Notes under the pieces: model-generated
Databases searched by the model: none
What the model was told of the DNA's origin: nothing
Seen by the model: only the letters and a program-made list of their open reading frames with translations
From: Microplitis mediator
Taxonomy: Eukaryota; Arthropoda; Insecta; Hymenoptera; Braconidae
NCBI RefSeq assembly: GCF_029852145.1
Contig: NC_079970.1
Span: forward strand, 20,340,331 to 20,404,330
Length of the DNA: 64,000 nucleotides
Direction of reading: 5' to 3'
Shown here: positions 35,601 to 48,404 of the stretch, piece by piece
Layout: every line of letters begins with the position of its first letter
Position numbering within the stretch: the first letter of the stretch is position 1
Made by a program: the position numbers and the translations under genes

Positions 35601-36039
35601 AAAAAAAAAAAAAGATATTGTAAGAAGATATAATAGACAGAATGATATATTAAATATTTTCTAAGGTTTGGACTTAAAGACTTAAACCATTAAGGGTTTC
35701 TAATTTATCTTTTAAAAAAGATGAAGTAAAAATTTCTCGTCAAACCTTTGGACTTGAGAAGAGAGCAAGATTACCTCAACCGACCATTAGCAACCTTTTT
35801 AGTTACCATTACAACCAACGGCTTTTAGGTCTCCCACATAACATAAGATCCCTTTCAGGTAAAAACCAAAAGAATCGGAATCGAAGATTCGAGAACTGTA
35901 CAAACTAACGTATTTTTATAAATTTATCCGGCACATCCATCTACTAAAACATTCACACTTTTCTCATCATCATCATCATCATTATAATAATTATTATTAT
36001 TATTATTATAATAACCATCATCATCATACTCCACCTACT

Positions 36040-36198
36040 CTAAAGTTTTTTATAGTAGATTACGAAACCACGTGGAGCAATGAATCCAGGCAGCATAAAA
36101 CATGGCCGTGATCTGTCGGCGGCACGGTAAGCCGACATTGCGGTTGCAGAAACCGCGTATTGATGTCTCCACGCGACTAGATAAATAACGAGTATCAT
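36040..36198 (-). CDS. Unrecognised 52-codon ORF in a GC-rich island
   Basis: ATG at 36198, TAG at 36040. A hydrophobic start (MILVIYLVAWRH) is followed by a basic part ending FIAPRGFVIYYKKL. The opposite strand also offers a short frame from ATG 36080 ending at CACG/GTAAGC. Not recognised; may be chance. Confidence 0.2.
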   Translation of the reverse strand: MILVIYLVAWRHQYAVSATAMSAYRAADRSRPCFMLPGFIAPRGFVIYYKKL

Positions 36199-36939
36199 CG
36201 CAGCATCAGTATCTCTCAGACTTTACCAACCGTCTATCTTCATCGGCTCAACTCTCGTTTTTTTTATATATAACAATAAAACATCCCACGTTAATCCTAA
36301 AATATAAACAGATTTATAAAAAAAATATTAAATCCCCAGGATCATGACTGCCAATAGTAATAAGTTATACTTATTATTTTAAAAAATTTCGATTTTCAAT
36401 ACTCCTGAGTCACGTTCTTAACAATTTCTTCAAACAAGGCAGCTTGTCAATCAGCCAAAGAAGATCAAAGAAAAATCCACGCCCTTGAGGTGTCCTCACA
36501 CGTGTCTTTCTGACGTCTTGCGGTGGCAAGAAAACGAGTCCGCCAGCAGGAGTAGCAGAAGCAGCCAGAGTATATAGTAGCATCAGTATCCCATCCAGTA
36601 ATTGTCAGTCGATCGCCTGGCGAACTCATCTTGCGGCTTAGAGAGCAAACGCTAAACCCCGGAGTCATTCTTTCCCGGGTACATCTGAGTACCGCGATGA
36701 CATCATCGGCAATCATTTATTTCTGTGGATGTATGAATACGTGTATACCAAAGAGTGGTACGAAAGAGTGAGTCTACAAAGACCCACGCCTACTCCTTGA
36801 TCCTCAACACACCGGTTCTCTCTTCTGATCCACACTCCGAGACACTCCAAGTCTCGTTTTATTCTCTCTTCTTGTAGAGCAGATAGCTTTAATGGCGCTT
36901 CTCTTTTACTCTTTCATCTCTCAACTGCAACTACACCAC

Positions 36940-36940
<1 letters not shown>

Positions 36941-37000
<60 letters not shown>
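36941..37000. repeat. (TA)n microsatellite
   Basis: Thirty uninterrupted TA units. Confidence 0.95.
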
Positions 37001-37001
<1 letters not shown>

Positions 37002-37306
37002 TAGTGTCTCATGTGCAAAATGCATTCTCATTCTCTGCTACACAACCTCCATCCTATCCTGCTTGGTATTAACGTTCACAGCAGAACAGAGCAACCAGGA
37101 TGACCAGTCGAGTTTTGCAGAACTATAGCATATCCAGCATACCGGTTATGCAGATATCCACATCCAGTTGAAAGTATATACATATATACTTTTGCTGGTT
37201 GGTACACCCGCTTCCCCTCAACATACAAGAGAAGAAGGGGCGTCTCGTGATGATCATCTCCCCGTCGCCTCTTTTGCTGTCGCTGGTTTTACAGTCGGCA
37301 AACTCG

Positions 37307-37384
37307 CTGCTGCTGCTGCTGCTGATGCTGATGCTACTTTTCTCAAATGCTATACTGCTGATGCCGTTGCTGCTGCTGCTGCTT
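37307..37384. repeat. Interrupted (CTG)n repeat
   Basis: CTG-rich stretch with GCTGATGCTG interruptions; open in several frames, which creates misleading Ala- and Leu-rich ORFs. Confidence 0.85.
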
Positions 37385-39753
37385 TACTTTTACGATACCC
37401 CGTCGTGTCTCCTTCGAAATTCTCAAGACAGCTTGCCAACTAAACCTGATTAACCGCGCCAACATGATTTGAGCACTTGAAATCTCTGGCTGGTAGGATG
37501 TAATGAAAGAGACAGAATAAAAAAAAAATTAAATACATAATAATATTAAAATAAAATAAAAAAAGTTAAATTAATTCCCGTGTTTAACAAAACTAAAGTG
37601 GAAAATACGATGACTCGACATATTCACCTTATTCATTGGTCTTTTTTTAAATTCTTATATTATTTATTTTTATTTTTTTATCTTTTGACCAGTTGGCTTT
37701 TTATTCCCATGGACTTTGTAACAATGACGTTTGGAGTGACGAAAATTCGCCTTGAAGATTCAGAGAGCCGCTGGCTAAATCGCGTATACCGTGTGTTCCT
37801 TCGTGGAATAAATATAGGCTTGGATTTCTCTTATTGACGTTGACACAGCAGCCTTGTCGTCTCTCAGATGTTGATTTGAGAGAGTAGAAATAGCAGTAAA
37901 AGAAAAAACATATTACATATATATAAAATAGAAGAATAAACTAATGTAAGCGTAAGTGTAGAGCTACGACGACGAATAACAAAATAATGATTATATATTA
38001 TATATATATACATATATATATTGGCTCGTTAGGTAGCCCTATAGTCCAACGAGAGTTGTCTCTTGAACGTGCAAGATGGATTTCTTCGTGCGTGCGGTCG
38101 CGGTTACTACATACAACACATATGTGTATGTACATATAAACTACTTTACTTTAGTATATGTACGCATATGTATATATATTTATGTGTATTGTAGGATAGA
38201 GAAAGAGCCATTACATTGTATGTACCGAGAGAAAGAAAATCCGGCTGGCATTATAATAAATTACATATACGGCCCCGCACGATCGCGCATGCGATTAAAG
38301 ATTCTTCCTTTAACTTCTTCTCGTCTCTTCCCTTGTTTTCTCTTCTCCTCTGGTCTTTTCTCTTTTCTCGTTGCTTTTGCAACTTGCAAGACGATGCGCG
38401 GATACAACCGCGTACTCTCTACGTAAATTCAAACGTTATATACATGTCTCTTTAAGAGGTAACTCGTATAAAGTCCCATGTATATATATGTATATGTGGA
38501 TGGTAAAAAAGGAGAAAGAGAAAGAGAAGCTGAAGACGGTGAAGAAGATAACCGAGAACGGAGTTTTTTAAACCCAAGGGTCACCAACGATCGACGTAAA
38601 AGAATATTGAGCTTGGAAGATGGTCGTCGTTGTCGATTTTGTTGCTGTTATCTTGGTCTGCAACAGCAAAATCGGTATCTTGAGAACGGTCTTATTTAGT
38701 CACCGCTGGATACGCGATCGCGACCCGTATTTCAGAGTTTAACATACTTTGAACTCAATATACTTTGCCGTGAGTAGTTTATAGAGGTAAAAGTATCGAG
38801 GATACATCAGTGAGAGAAGACTATAAGACTACGTGGCAGAGATAAATACCAGGGAAGTATAGTGGCGCCTGTGCTCAGCTTTAGAGAGCTCATGTGGCCC
38901 CATGGATCCACGGATCTGTACTTTACAGAACAGAAGGTCCTGGATCTCATGTTTGAGATTATAATGCACGCTCGGTCATGTTGTGTGCTCTTGTATGTAG
39001 CTCAGCGACGGTGAGACACGAGTCTCGTTTGAGATACAGATGAGAATGAAGCTCCGGGTTGGCAACAATGGAGTAGCAGGTTGCTTCATCAAAAGACCCT
39101 TTTTTTGCTCTCTTCCATCTTATTCTTACTATTCTTTTTGGTAATCCTCCTCTGCCTTTTCTTCTTATTCTTTATGTCGGTATAAGTATGTATATATAAA
39201 TAAATATAATCCTGTGTGTTAGGTTACTGCAGAAAAAGTAAAAAAACAAATTGACATATTTAAAAATATCGTGTGTGATATCCTGCTGAATGATTGTAGA
39301 CTCGAAGAATCTCACGGGCAAGCGTTAAAAAATGGTGGCTCACGGATCTTGCAGAGATGTGTCCGAGATAACCAAAGAGAATATTCGAGGAGGCACCCCA
39401 ATGGGTCCCATTAGGCCGAACGGCGGTTGGGCCCAGTCGGTGGGTCCAGTTGAGGGGGCGGGGGATTGTACTGTGGCCGGTCAAGCCACATTCCGTCGGC
39501 CGCCAACCGACTCCATGCCATGAACAAACCCCCTTCGCTCTTTCCACTCTCTACACTGCCCTGCAGACGTTTTCACCGTCCACATACATACATACATACA
39601 TACTTACACACGTATCTCACTTTAACCCGTTCGATCCCACGTTACTGCTTCTCGCTTAACTCAAAACTCTTGCTAGCTCGGTTCTTCTTTAACCGTCCGA
39701 CCACCGCGAATATACGCTACGTGGCTCCGATATTATTTCGACTTGGTCGCCCG

Positions 39754-39761
39754 TATATAAG
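39754..39761 (+). promoter_or_regulatory. TATA box
   Basis: TATATAAG in a GC-rich context (CGCCCG before, TGCGACC after). This is the best core-promoter match on the plus strand in this region, 140 bp upstream of the ATG at 39901. Confidence 0.45.
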
Positions 39762-39900
39762 TGCGACCTTGAAGCGGCAATAGGTGAATAAGTCTCTCCT
39801 TTCTGCTCTCTTACATTTCTATTTCATATATATGTATATTTAATAGATATACAAGGTAAATTTATAGTTAAAGTTATATAATTAAGTAACTAATGAACTG

Positions 39901-40173
39901 ATGTCTCTACTCGAGCCAGATGATCTAGAATTTCCCACGCATCCTTTGCCAACTAACGAGTTTTATGTTGCTTGTAATTTTTTTTTATTTCCACGAAATA
40001 TCTATCACGACAAGAGAGAAACGATCGCGGATCTCATCCCGAGGGTTTTCCCATCGAAGAGATACGGTACCCATGCATTAAGAGTCGTATCGAGAGACGT
40101 AAGTACGAATTACGATGCAGAGAACCGATGGCTCGCAGTCTTTTCCAACGAAATGGCTCGTGCCAATGTGTAA
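39901..40173 (+). CDS. Unrecognised 90-residue ORF or first coding exon
   Basis: ATG at 39901, TAA ending 40173. The frame starts MSLLEPDDLEFPTHPLPTNE and has mixed, protein-like composition. A consensus donor (GAC/GTAAGT at 40100) lies inside it, so it may be a first exon ending after RVVSRD. A TATA box lies 140 bp upstream. No signal peptide, membrane segment or known domain. Confidence 0.35.
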   Translation: MSLLEPDDLEFPTHPLPTNEFYVACNFFLFPRNIYHDKRETIADLIPRVFPSKRYGTHALRVVSRDVSTNYDAENRWLAVFSNEMARANV

Positions 40174-41826
40174 TATATAACCAATTCTATATATACTAAT
40201 ACTACACTCTACATATATATTTATATTTATGTATAATGTATATACATCTAGTATCTTTGATCCCCTTGGCAATGTACTTGTAGATCCGTGGACGAGGTTG
40301 CTCAGATGCTCGGGAATCCCGGAGCCAAAGCTTCGAGAGTAGTCTCAGCACCGAGAAGCCGGTTCAGTCGCCCACGCTTGGCCATAAAAGTTGCCTTTAA
40401 AATCCGCCTTCCAGCCTCCTGCGTCTCACCTCCTCCTCTCCTTATTTTTCTTGCTCACCTTTCCCCTTGCTAAGGCTCTCCTGCTTCACCTTCAGACTCA
40501 AAAGCTCTTGTTCTCTCTCTTATTATTTCATCCACCTCCACACACTCCGTTCAATCCTTCGCTGCGATCTTTCGTCTTCTCATTTTGCCTCGAGTGTACT
40601 CCCGCCTTCCCACCTTTTGCTTTTTATTTTTAATTCTTATTTTATCATTCTACTCTTATTATTATTTTTTTCTTACATCTACTTCTTTATATTCTTATAC
40701 TTAAAGACCGCTTCAAATAACCACCATAATATATACTCTCGGCCTCACCGAAAGAAATCACTGGTTTTAAATTTTGGAAGCAGAGAGTTAAGATCTTCCT
40801 GCCAGGTGAAGCCAATGCAGAGGAAGCGGTTAAAGATGAAGCCAAATAAAAATCTTAAAAACTAATAAGAGAGTCGAGATGGAAGAAGAGTAGACTAGAA
40901 TGTGATATTTCAAAGTAAAGGCACAAGAAGGGCTTACACGTTTTGCTTCATCGTTATTTTTTATTTTCCTTTTACTTCTGCTTCTTCTTCTTTTTCTTCT
41001 TCTTCTTCTTGATCCTCGTGTGTGCCAAACCAGTGAAGGGGGTGGTGTAACCGAGAGGGACCGAGGGGTAACCAAGCCAAGTGACCGGATGGCCTTGGTT
41101 TCGTCGAGACTCGGTTAGTTACTGCTCGCCCCGACTCTATAACTGTCCCGCCTTCGTGGAACAAGGTGGTATCTCCAATTTCGACCGCTTTTTAAGTTGA
41201 CGCTCCACCGATCCAAGGCGTGGTGAACACTAAAATCGATCGCACACTCTGTCGCAGTTGTTGTCGTCGTCATTACTTTCTCGTCTTAATTAAATTATTA
41301 CCTTTTCAATAATAAATTTATATATATATATATATATACATATTTTTTTTTTAATTTTAATACTCAATATATATTTATTTTTTCTCTTCCACTTATTGCC
41401 AACCGGCTGTACAATAAGAGATTGACGTTAAATTTATGATTCTCAATCCATAAAAACAGCAGCACATTTTTATTGGAACCTTCTGTCGCGTGGAGTTGGA
41501 GCAATTTACTTGTGGTTTTCTCTGACGTCGACATTTCTTTAGATGTATTTATGTAAATTGTACTCTTATTCCAATTTATCCATGCACGAACGATAAATTA
41601 GCGTCTCTTATGAGAGCACAGGGAAACCAGTCCACGGGTCAGAGAACTATTTTTCTTATTGCCCTTCTTTCATCTTCATCTTCATCTTCTCTTCTCTTCT
41701 CTTCTCAACATTAACTTTAGCTCCACATCCCATTTATTTCTCCCACGACATTGTTATATATACAACCAGACACGTTTCTTCATCAAACCGGTACCATTAA
41801 ACCATCAGTGTTTATTTTATTTAACT

Positions 41827-43822
41827 TCAGACTCTTATATGAAAAGTCGACAAAAAATCCGAAGCTTTCGTGACGACGTTTTCAAACTCAAGATAAGACA
41901 ATGCACCGTCACCATCGATATCGCATTCCTCGAGTACCTTACGGCAAATCGTTCCGACCTCTTCGTCTGTCAGTCCATCTTGTACCAATTGCCGACACGT
42001 ACGTTCTAAATCACTCGTACCCACAAATCCGTCCGAGTCAAAATCTAAAAATTATAATTTATAATGTACACAGACTTAGAAGGTAATGGATAATAAATAA
42101 AACTACAAAAAAGGTAAAGTTTTAAGTACTTTGAAGACATATACAATAAAATAATTTAAGTAGTCATTGGTCACTTGAGAAGCGGAAGGGAATGGCTCTA
42201 CGGTAATTTACTTTATCTCATTATCATTATCTATCTACATGAAGGATAGCTGCCACTAAATACACCCACGTAAAAGAGTCTTGTATGCAGGATTGTGACC
42301 TAGAACTTTCCGCTCGCTTCCCACAGTTGGGGGTCTAGTCTCTAGTCCCTAGTCTCTATACTTAATATCTAGACAAAACGTCTTACCGTAAATCTTAAAA
42401 GCATAAAATACTTTAAGATCCCGAGGTGCTTGCTCTGAAAATACTGACATCATCTCCAAGAACTCCTCGAAACAGATACCTTCTTCTTCACTTCCTGGAT
42501 CACTGCACTTGGTAAATACCTCCGCTATACGATCTCTAAATGGATTTTCCTTTAAAATAATAATTATAATAAATTATTATAATCAGATATCAAAATAATA
42601 ACGTTAAGTAGTTTTTAAAAATGAATTTTATTTTACTTTTAGCTCAGGAATTTTTGATAAACAGGATAAAGGCAGTTTTAATTGGGACGCTTGTTCAGGT
42701 GTCATCGTTTTTGGTACCGCTCCCGGATCTCCCAATTCACGAAACCGTTTAAAAATTCTATAATATTATTGATAAGCAATTTAAATTAATACATACACAA
42801 AAAAAGATGTCTTGGCGCAAAAAATTGTTACATGCCTCAAGAAAATTTTATGATATTGAAGTTAGCCGACGTCTAACAGTTTTTGGATTTTTTTAAAACG
42901 ATAAATTATTTTTAAAAAAATATTTGAAAAAATTGCACCCATAGTTTTTTTAATTTTTACAAGTGCATATTTTTAGTTTTTTTTTTTTTTTGTAATTTAT
43001 TTGTTAAAAATAAACTCCAAAAATTTTAAACTGTCTGTTAACTTCATGATCATAAAAATGATTATGATCCTGAAGTTAGCCGACGTCTAATAATTTTTGG
43101 TTTTGTTTTCTCAAGATAAATTATGAAAAAAAAAGTATTTAAAAAAATTGCACCTATAGTTTTTTGAATTTTCTAATTGTGCATATTTTTAGTTTTTTTT
43201 TTTTTTGTGTCATTAATTTGTTTAAATAAAAATCCAAAAATTTTTGATCGTCTGTCAATTTCAAGATCATAAATGATTCCAAAATTAGTCGGTCTAATAA
43301 TTTTTGGATTTTTTTAAAACGATAAATTATTAAAAAAAAATATTTGAAAAAATTGCATCTACAGTTTTTTGAATTTTCTACATGTGCATATTTTTATATT
43401 TCATATTTTTGTCATTGATTTGTTGAAAATAAATTCCAAAAGTTTTAAATTGTCTGTTAACTTTATGATCATTAAATTATTAAAAAAAAAAATATTTGAA
43501 TAAATTCCATCTGTAGTTTTTAAAATTTTCTACATGTGCATATTTTTATATTTTTGTCATTAATTTGTTTGAAATAAACTCCAAAAATTTTTAACTGTCT
43601 TAACTTTATGATCATAAAATTTTTACTTCTCTTGCGCCAAGAAATTTTTTGTCTTCAGTTCATACTGCAAAATATTTCTTCCACCAAGAAATCTTTTTTT
43701 TCTATAAATTATATTTTAAATATTTATTATTTTTACCTGAGAATTTCTTTGCGCGTTAAAAATGTGCAGTCTTGATATTCTTCTAATTGTTCTTCAGTGA
43801 AAGTTGCGACTTTATTTCCCAT
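41827..43822 (-). CDS. Calcium and integrin-binding protein (CIB2-like)
   Basis: EF-hand regulator of the calmodulin/calcineurin-B type; CIB2 proteins bind integrin tails and act in sensory and calcium signalling. Four exons: 43737-43822, 42637-42757, 42387-42549 and 41827-42044; phases are consistent, 195 residues, usual family length. N-terminus MGNKVATFTEEQLEEYQDCT has the Gly2 of a myristoylation signal. EF-hand 3 (YDFDSDGFVGTSDLE) and EF-hand 4 (CDIDGDGALSYLEFE) keep Ca-binding acidic residues. The C-terminus is SDFLSTFHIRV. Intron 1 is packed with four family D copies. Confidence 0.95.
42758..43736. repeat. CIB intron 1 filled with MITEs
   Basis: The outer pieces (ACACAAAAAAAGATGTCTTGG near 42795 and CCAAGAAATCTTTTTTTTCT near 43700) look like a family E element. 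Inside it, family D copies stand head to tail at about 42850-43055, 43059-43270, 43272-43465 and a partial copy 43466-43615. Little sequence remains that is not repeat. Confidence 0.6.
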
Positions 43823-44553
43823 TCTCAGTTATTTATTATAAATATAAATACAAATATTATTATTATAAATGCAATTTTAAAAACAATTTCATATAAATAT
43901 CGAATGCACACAAAAGAGAATAGATATTTCTCGCGTCGTGAGAAATACTGAATTAAAAATAAACAGTAGACTACTCTGATGTTCAATACAAAATAGTTTC
44001 TAATAACTCTGGGGTGTGCCCGGCGCTCCCATGTATAAGGGGTATATTTGAATTATTATTTATACAACTCAACAAAATTAATAATTTTAAATAATAGACA
44101 TTTCACATATTTATGTTATGGTAAAATATTTACCCGTAAAAAAATCCATTATATTAAAATATTAAATTACGTTTTCTAAGCACTCGGTGCTCAATAAGTT
44201 CGTGAATGAAATTTTTTTAATCTTATTTATGAAGAATAAAAGAATTCGAATTAAAAATAAAATAAAAATTACAATCTGACCCTCATATTCAGCTATTGCG
44301 TGATAAAAAACAAACCTCACCTGATCGTGCCCACGTTAAAAATTATTCTCACGCTAGTCGTGATTCAAATTTAAAAAACACCATTAGTTATTAAGTATTC
44401 AAGCTTATCGACTATTTAGTTGATAGAAATTCTGCCTAAATTAATTAATAATTAACCAACCATTCATCTAATTATCAAATAAATAAAATACAATAAACAT
44501 TTCAATGTATAAAATTATATTGCAAAAGTATAAAAGCTTAACAATACATTAAA
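43823..44553. other. Intergenic region between Misato 3' end and CIB 5' end
   Basis: Both genes are on the minus strand, so this holds the CIB promoter/leader and the Misato 3' UTR. A GC-richer patch near 44005-44040 (TGTGCCCGGCGCTCCC) could belong to the CIB promoter. Nothing else seen. Confidence 0.4.
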
Positions 44554-47500
44554 TTAAATGTAATTATCTTCGTAAGATTCTTTGCTATCGAGTAAGGAAT
44601 TCAAGCAGTGAACGAAATCGTCTTGTTCAAGACCAGATTCTTCAAACATATGAAACCTTCTGATGCTTTTGACTCTCGAAGCTTGAGTGTGGAGTGAATT
44701 GAACATGAAAGCTAATCCACTGCCACTATGAAGACCAGCAAGGACAGGAACGGATTTAACGTCTAAGATAAAAAATAAAAGATGATAAATAATATGTATA
44801 AAAATGATAAAATAAATATTAATACCTTCAGCGACAGGCCAGCCAGCAATATCACCATTTGCATGGACATTGTTATTAAAAATTCTTGGGAATGGAACAG
44901 GGACATTAAGAGGTGCTTCAGCAGTCGTCAAATAACAAGCAGAAGCATGACAAGAGTACGCAAGATACATAGTCATCATTTCATGAACACTTGAGCACCG
45001 ATAAGCCGGTTTCTCCATTTGTTTTTTAGCTTCAGCAAGTGGCCTCTTGAGTCGATCTTTATTGACACCACGCAGTGCGAGACTGTGCATACTTTTGTCT
45101 TTAATTATTTTACAACTGGGAGTTAGGCTTGTCCAGAGTGGTCCCTCTAAATCATCCAACACGTCAATCAAATCATTTTTGACGGTCATAGGGAATGGCA
45201 AACTGAGACTCGTCGCCGCGGCTTTACGTCCCAATTTATTTAAATCGGCACACAGGTCTGACAAAGCTGACATTGAAAATTCTTTGTGACGGTATCGAAG
45301 ACTCAGAGTGTCTAGAGCAGTCGCCAGTATTGCGCTGGTGTGATATTTTAAGTTAAGATCGTAAGTTAAATTATCGAATTTACGTTGTGGTCCGGGACAG
45401 GGCCAGCCTTGCTCTCCACAAGACAGAGGACTAAATAACGACGCATGTTCGCCAAGTTTTTCCCAGCATAGTGCGGTATTGACTACTTTTATTAAATTTG
45501 ATGCTGACATTTCATTGGATCCACCTTCGATTAGTGGAAAAGCTAAAATACTGTTTCCATATTCGTCGCGTAAATATTCCAGGCAAGCTGACCCAAGTCC
45601 ACTGAATCCATCTGTCGAGTCCATTAATACCTGGAATTATAAATCATAAATTTTGAGAATAATTATAGATAATTAATAAATTTATTTTATAAAAGATTTA
45701 TTTACTTGAAAACCTTGAAGTGAATCGCATTCCTCAGCATATTGTCTAATTCTATCAGAAAAGTCATCGAAAAATTCTCCATTCTTCATTAAATTGAACC
45801 CATAATTAAATACATCGAAGGGTTTATCTTTACACTGATGCTTATACTCCCTGATAATATTAACAGTCCTCGGATGGAAACGTGGTACCAAATATTCAGT
45901 CCAACTGGTCACATCATTTTCAAAATTAAAATTTGTCACGTCTGGTTTACCGTCTCCACTTGCTGAATTTTTATCAAGACTCTGGACAAACGGAGCAACT
46001 GGAATGGGTTCCTCTGCAGTAATTTCCAGTTTACCATCTTCCCACATACATTCAGGATTCTTGACATCCTCAGGATCGTCATACAAAAAACCTCGTTCAT
46101 TTAAATATCCCAATGATCCTTTTAAATCAACCGCCAGCAGTCGTGGTGTAAATGTCACTTCTTTCTATAAAATTATTTTATTTTAATTATCAATTTACTT
46201 TCAAATAAATAAATTATGATAAAAATAGCAGACACCCATCAATTTCTTTTATTTATAAATTAAAAAAATGAATTAACATAAAAAATATGAGTGTAAATGT
46301 AGCAGATATGAGTCAATTTATAAATTTTAAATAAATAAATTAATTATCAAAATAATGATATTGAAAAAAATATACGTACAGATTATTCAGTTATCTAAAT
46401 ATACATTTTCTAATTTTTATTCTGCTTACATTTTAATTATTTATTCTAATATTTAAAAAATTTCCAATCGTCAGCTGCATTACTCATGTCAAAAATTTTA
46501 AAACTTTTTAGATGCCCGCTTATTTAAATATCATATCTAAGGGCATTCATACTCTAGTATCACACGGCTTTGTGACATCTATAAGATACAAGTTTTGAAG
46601 CTGTTTTTTGACCTATTGATAAGACACCAAAATGTTGACAGCGATCAGAAATTTATGTCACTGGAAAAATATCTGCTCAAAGGACTTGACACAAGTGACG
46701 AAAAAAATTAAGTTACAAAAAATTGTCAAATAAGTCATCATCTAAACGAATTTTTAATTGAAATGACTTTTTTAGGACGGATAAAAGAAGACGAATTTCT
46801 TGACTCCCAGGACCAACATCTGTATGTCTTATTTATAAAACAAAAAAAAACTTGTCTTTGAGACAAAGAAAATTTGTCTTGTCCTTTTGAAAAACATTTT
46901 AAAGTTGTCTCAGTGCTATTTGAGTAGACAGTGTCCCCCATTTTTTAAAAATCAACGTGGATAAGTGTACAGAAATAGGTGGAATAGAATAAGGGATAAG
47001 CGTGCAGCACAATAACGTGCAACACGGTAGACTATTCCGAATACAGGTTTTTTTCTGTCTTTAGACATTATGTTTAAAAATATTCAATGACTCAACTGTC
47101 AAACCGAATTAAAATTTTATTAATTAATTAAATAAGAATTGAAATATTAATTGAAAAAAAGACAACGTAGTTGCAATGTCACTGAGACATAGGATTTAAA
47201 AAAAAATCACAGTTGTCATCAATTAGGAGTAAAACAAAATTTGTCAAATAAATTTTAGCCTACAAAATTTGAATTATAAAAGACATAAAAATTTTACTGA
47301 CATATTATTTAACAAATTTCATTTAACTCTTAATTGATAACAAACTGTAAGTAATTTTTTTTAAATTCCATCTCTCAGGAAAATTGCAATTACGTCGTAA
47401 TTTTAAATTAATGCTTTAATTTTTTGAGCGTGAGTGTAACTGACACGTGGGAATTTTTAAAAGTTTTGAATAAACAAATAAAATTCAAGTAGAAAAAAAA

Positions 47501-48404
47501 TGAAAAAATGCGCATTTAGATAATCGAAAAATCAGCGCGCGCATTTTTTTAAATTTCACTATATACTTATTTAAAATTTATAAATTGTCTAATGTCTGCT
47601 ACATTCGCACTTATTAATTTTTAAAGTAACATTTAAAGTGTAAATGTATCGGACATCAGACAAATTTAAAATTATAAATAAATAGAGTAAATAATTTTTA
47701 AAAAAATATTTCTAAAAATGCACTTATCGATTTCAAAATTTTTTTAACGCGCATTTTTTTTAAATTTAATTTTATTAATTATTTACTCTATTTATTAATA
47801 ATTTAAAATTTGTCTGATGTCTGCTACATTTTCATAAATTTGATGATCCTGAAATTGGCCGACGTTCAATAATTTTTGGATTTTTGAAAAACTATAAATC
47901 ATAAAAAAAAATAATATTTAAAAAATTTGCATCTTTAGTTTTTTTTAATTTTCTACATGTGCATATTTTTATTTATTTTTTTCGTTTCTATTTGAATTGT
48001 TGAAAAAAATCCAACAATTGAGATCAGCCGGCTAACTTCAGAATCATTAAATTTTGATACATTTATGACAGTTCAGTCATTGAATATTTTTAAAAAGTGG
48101 GTATGGTTTAAGAATGCCCTTAATTTACAAATTAATTAATTACAATTAAAATAAACATACTCTCGGTGTTTCTCCTTCCCGATACAAAACATCATGATTT
48201 ATTTCACTGGGTTTCGATGAATCAAATGAAAAACCAGCTTCCTAATTTAAAAAAATAAAAACGTAATTAATATAAACCATAATCATTTACAAAAATCAAA
48301 TTTATTTTAAATACTAAATATAAACTAACCTGTAAATTCCACCAATGCGCACCTACATAATTAGCATAGTGTCCTAATTGTATAGTAATTATTTCTCTCG
48401 TCAT
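44554..48404 (-). CDS. Misato (tubulin-like, DML1/MSTO1 family)
   Basis: Misato proteins are tubulin-related factors needed for mitochondrial distribution and spindle formation (with TCP-1/Tubulin-Prime complex in Drosophila). Five exons: 48330-48404, 48161-48241, 45706-46164, 44826-45630 and 44554-44762; 542 residues. The start MTREIITIQLGHYANYVGAH is the family's tubulin-like signature, followed by EAGFSFD and LLAVDLKGSLGYLNERG. Exon 4 contains the DSTDGFSGLGSA segment. The last intron (44763-44825, 63 bp) is in frame and stop-free, so an unspliced frame reads through it. Intron 2 (46165-48160) is swollen by MITEs. Head-to-head with the MBOAT gene. Confidence 0.95.
46165..48160. repeat. Misato intron 2 with multiple MITEs
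   Basis: Contains a family C variant (46287-46492), two further C-type copies (47424-47617, 47630-47833), a family D copy (47836-48050), and an imperfect 43-bp inverted pair CAGTTGTCATCAATTAGGAG/complement at 47211-47348. The words TAAGGGCATTC (46540) and GAATGCCCTTA (48111) are inverted and may bound a larger host element. Confidence 0.5.

Larger units (their letters stand above)
32601..41826. other. 9-kb region of GC-rich islands and microsatellites, no known gene
   Basis: Unlike the AT-rich intergenic DNA elsewhere, this stretch alternates AT-rich DNA with GC-balanced islands: about 32770-32930, 36050-36250, 36460-36850, 39300-39540, 39660-39790, 40260-40420 and 41030-41250. Simple repeats are frequent: CTT run near 32800, TA run 36941-37000, CTG run 37307-37384, ACAT run near 39580. 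MITE families C and D, dense elsewhere, are essentially absent. ORFs of 60-130 codons overlap on both strands and look like by-products of base composition. It could be the regulatory region, long 5' introns or lncRNA of a neighbouring gene. Confidence 0.45.

Noticed and set aside
37168..37453. Ala-rich and Leu-rich overlapping ORFs
   Set aside because: Both arise from reading the CTG repeat in different frames.
44763..44825. Reading Misato exons 4 and 5 as one continuous exon
   Set aside because: The segment has GTATTA...CTTAG splice signals and encodes a hydrophobic stretch foreign to Misato; splicing restores the conserved text.
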